This document shows positions 62,090 through 64,000 of a stretch of DNA of 64,000 nucleotides, one piece after another; position 1 is the stretch's first letter; each line of letters begins with the position of its first letter. The notes under the pieces were generated by a model. That model searched no databases, was not told where the DNA came from, and saw nothing but the letters and a program-made list of their open reading frames with translations. The DNA comes from Patagioenas fasciata. Lineage: Eukaryota; Chordata; Aves; Columbiformes; Columbidae. Made by a program: the position numbers and the translations under genes. The stretch is from NCBI RefSeq assembly GCF_037038585.1, contig NC_092523.1, positions 48,067,501 through 48,131,500 on the forward strand. Reading direction: 5' to 3'.

Positions 62090-64000
62090 TAACAACTGGC
62101 TCCTGGAGTAATGCAGAAAAAAACCCACAGAGAAGTAAGAAGATCCACAGCATGTTTCTGTGTTATCCCATTTCCCAGGGGCTGTTTTCAGTGAGGTAAG
62201 ATTTGATCTCTCAAGAACAGCATCAGGAAAACCCAGTCCCCCTTGGTATTTTATCACTGGGCAATGATTTGTGGAGCAGCCTAGGAGCAACTCCAGCCAA
62301 GGTAAAAAAAGAAGCAGGATCAGAACTGAATCCTGTTTGGCTTTGCAGCTGTAGCTGACATCAAGTTGAACATCTCTCTGAAAGGTCAATCCTGCAAAGA
62401 TAAGCCTGCTGGCACATTATTGGTCTGGAGGCACTAATCACTGAGATAAATTCTCTGTCTGGTGTTATGCCAGACAAACTCCAAAACAAAAGGGAACTTC
62501 TGTCATAAAAAAATCCAAAACACTACCTTCTCTATAAACAAGCATCAGGGATGGGTACTGGTCTCTTCCTGAAGGGAAGGGAAATCTTTGGTCCCTATGT
62601 GAGTCTTAGAGCCGCCGATATTCTACCTATGTGGGCCTGTGTCTCTCATTGAGATGGGCCAAAGTGCATCCAGGAATGGCTGCATATGTTGTCAGCAGCA
62701 GATTTTCAGAGCAGCGGAGAGCTGAAATTTGTGTTCTGAGTAAGACAAGATCCTACAGAATGAGTTACCGGATGTTTTAGGTGATTCATTGTCTTCTGAT
62801 AACTGCCCAGCTCTTAAGGCATTGCTGGCATGCAAAAACAAGGTAGGTCTGGATGAATCAGAGGGCTGAGGGTGGTGGTGGTTAGCAAACGCATGTATTT
62901 ATCCAGGGGACAAGCTGTAATCTACCACTGTTTTTCAAGGTCTGCAGTGAGCTTCTTGGAAAAAATGGGTCCTTTTTGCTGTCAGATTTGGTATGTGCCT
63001 TTGGAGCAAGCCGCTTGCTCCATCCTCCAAAAGCAGGCTCTGGCTTGGATGGCTAGAAGAGCCAGGCTGAGCCATCTGTACTTAGTACCTCTTGCCCATC
63101 CTCCAAAAACACATCCAGTGAGTCCTTTGTAACAGGCAGCAAGAGATAAGGTCTCACTGGTGCTGCCTGGATGATCCTGGGTATCTCCAAAAGATGAGAG
63201 CACCTTTTCTTCCATCTCTGACTGGCATCCAGGACACATCCTCAAGTTCTTTGGCCTTGGTTTCTCTGCCAAGCATTTAAGCTACAATAATTTGCTTGCC
63301 TCTACAACTGCCAAGAGTATTTGAAATCCTGAGTCCTCATAGGTTACTTTGTAGAGGCCAGATGAATGGCAAGGTCTGGAAGATGAAGGAGGAAGCAAGG
63401 AGCTCAATGCCATCTCATACCTACATCACCACTAGCTTCTCACTTTAAACTAGAGGTCAGGCATCTGTCACAGAAGGAAAAGGAGCAGAAAAGACAGAGG
63501 ACTTTGCAATGCGGCTCAGTGACCTCGTATATGTCCCAGGGCAAACTTTGTAATTATACCTTATCTCAATTACTGTTGTAGCAGCAAAGACAGCAAAACA
63601 ATGGAGCAGGCACCAGCACCCAGGGCACCCAGGGCAATCCTGGCCATGGGAAAGGATGCAAGCATTCCCAGCACTAGCTACTCAGTCCCAAATTCTGATG
63701 CTCAAGAAGCTCAGCAACAAGCTTGCAAGTTGAGACATTTCAGTAAGGCTATTTGAAAAGCAGTGGCAGGCCTGAGGAAGGAATGCAAGGTCAGCTCTTC
63801 CGCATGCACTGCATTTCCATTGTATGTATGAGTAATATGGGGCCACTTAGCAGGATAGTAACACCTGGCCAAAGAAAATGAAAGGAGTATTGTGTCCAAG
63901 TGCAATGCAGATGTGTTCCTGATGCCAGCTTTGGTGTGTGTTGGGTATTTTCTTTTGCAGACCCATGGCAGCGTTGTCTGGAAGAGCCCTCCACTGTCTC
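62090..64000. other. Sequence right of the LTR
   Basis: No gene, RNA or transposon recognised up to the window end. A small repeated phrase CATCCTCCAAAA occurs at about 63022 and 63099. Confidence 0.5.

Overview
This window is nuclear DNA from a bird. The evidence is intron-containing vertebrate genes, several 5'-truncated CR1 LINEs with the usual avian 3' tails (short repeats of an ATTCTRTG type), an avian-type solo LTR, and CpG-island promoters. The gene order combines neighbours that sit on human 4q31 (SH3D19, RPS3A) with genes from human 8p (MBOAT4, PRAG1). From memory this mixture fits the avian chromosome 4 type. I cannot name the species.

Layout, left to right. (1) 253-2447, plus strand: the last three coding exons of SH3D19, which encode its last two SH3 domains, then a long 3'UTR to about 5.7 kb. 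(2) 8223-12351, minus strand: a complete six-exon RPS3A (264 aa, all splice sites and phases agree) with a 5'-TOP-like start, a CpG-island promoter, and a C/D box snoRNA (SNORD73 type) in its last intron. (3) 13522-14464, plus strand: a small RNase A superfamily gene with TATA box, non-coding first exon, single coding exon, intact catalytic His/Lys/His and six cysteines. Decayed GC-rich tandem repeats flank it. (4) 14985-16165: two CR1 pieces in opposite orientation. (5) 19113-21199, plus strand: MBOAT4 (ghrelin O-acyltransferase), three coding exons, 415 aa, with catalytic Asn and His in place. (6) 24323-46892, minus strand: PRAG1 (Pragmin, PEAK-family pseudokinase), five coding exons, 1367 aa, with a CpG-island promoter near 49 kb. 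Its introns hold CR1 copies and a striking 196-bp perfectly identical inverted duplication whose right copy is bracketed by an 11-bp direct repeat. (7) 49.7-64 kb: upstream of PRAG1 I found no protein-coding gene. It holds a CR1 remnant, a 19-bp-stem hairpin and, 3 bp beyond it, a solo LTR with a short target-site duplication.

The genes do not form one pathway. RPS3A and its snoRNA serve ribosome production, MBOAT4 acylates ghrelin, PRAG1 and SH3D19 are signalling or cytoskeletal scaffolds, and the RNase is a predicted secreted protein. The most unusual items are the recent inverted templated duplication in a PRAG1 intron, the arginine-rich RNase A gene lying at what looks like a 4q/8p synteny joint, and the hairpin beside the LTR. 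No CRISPR, tRNA, rRNA or bacterial-type system was seen.
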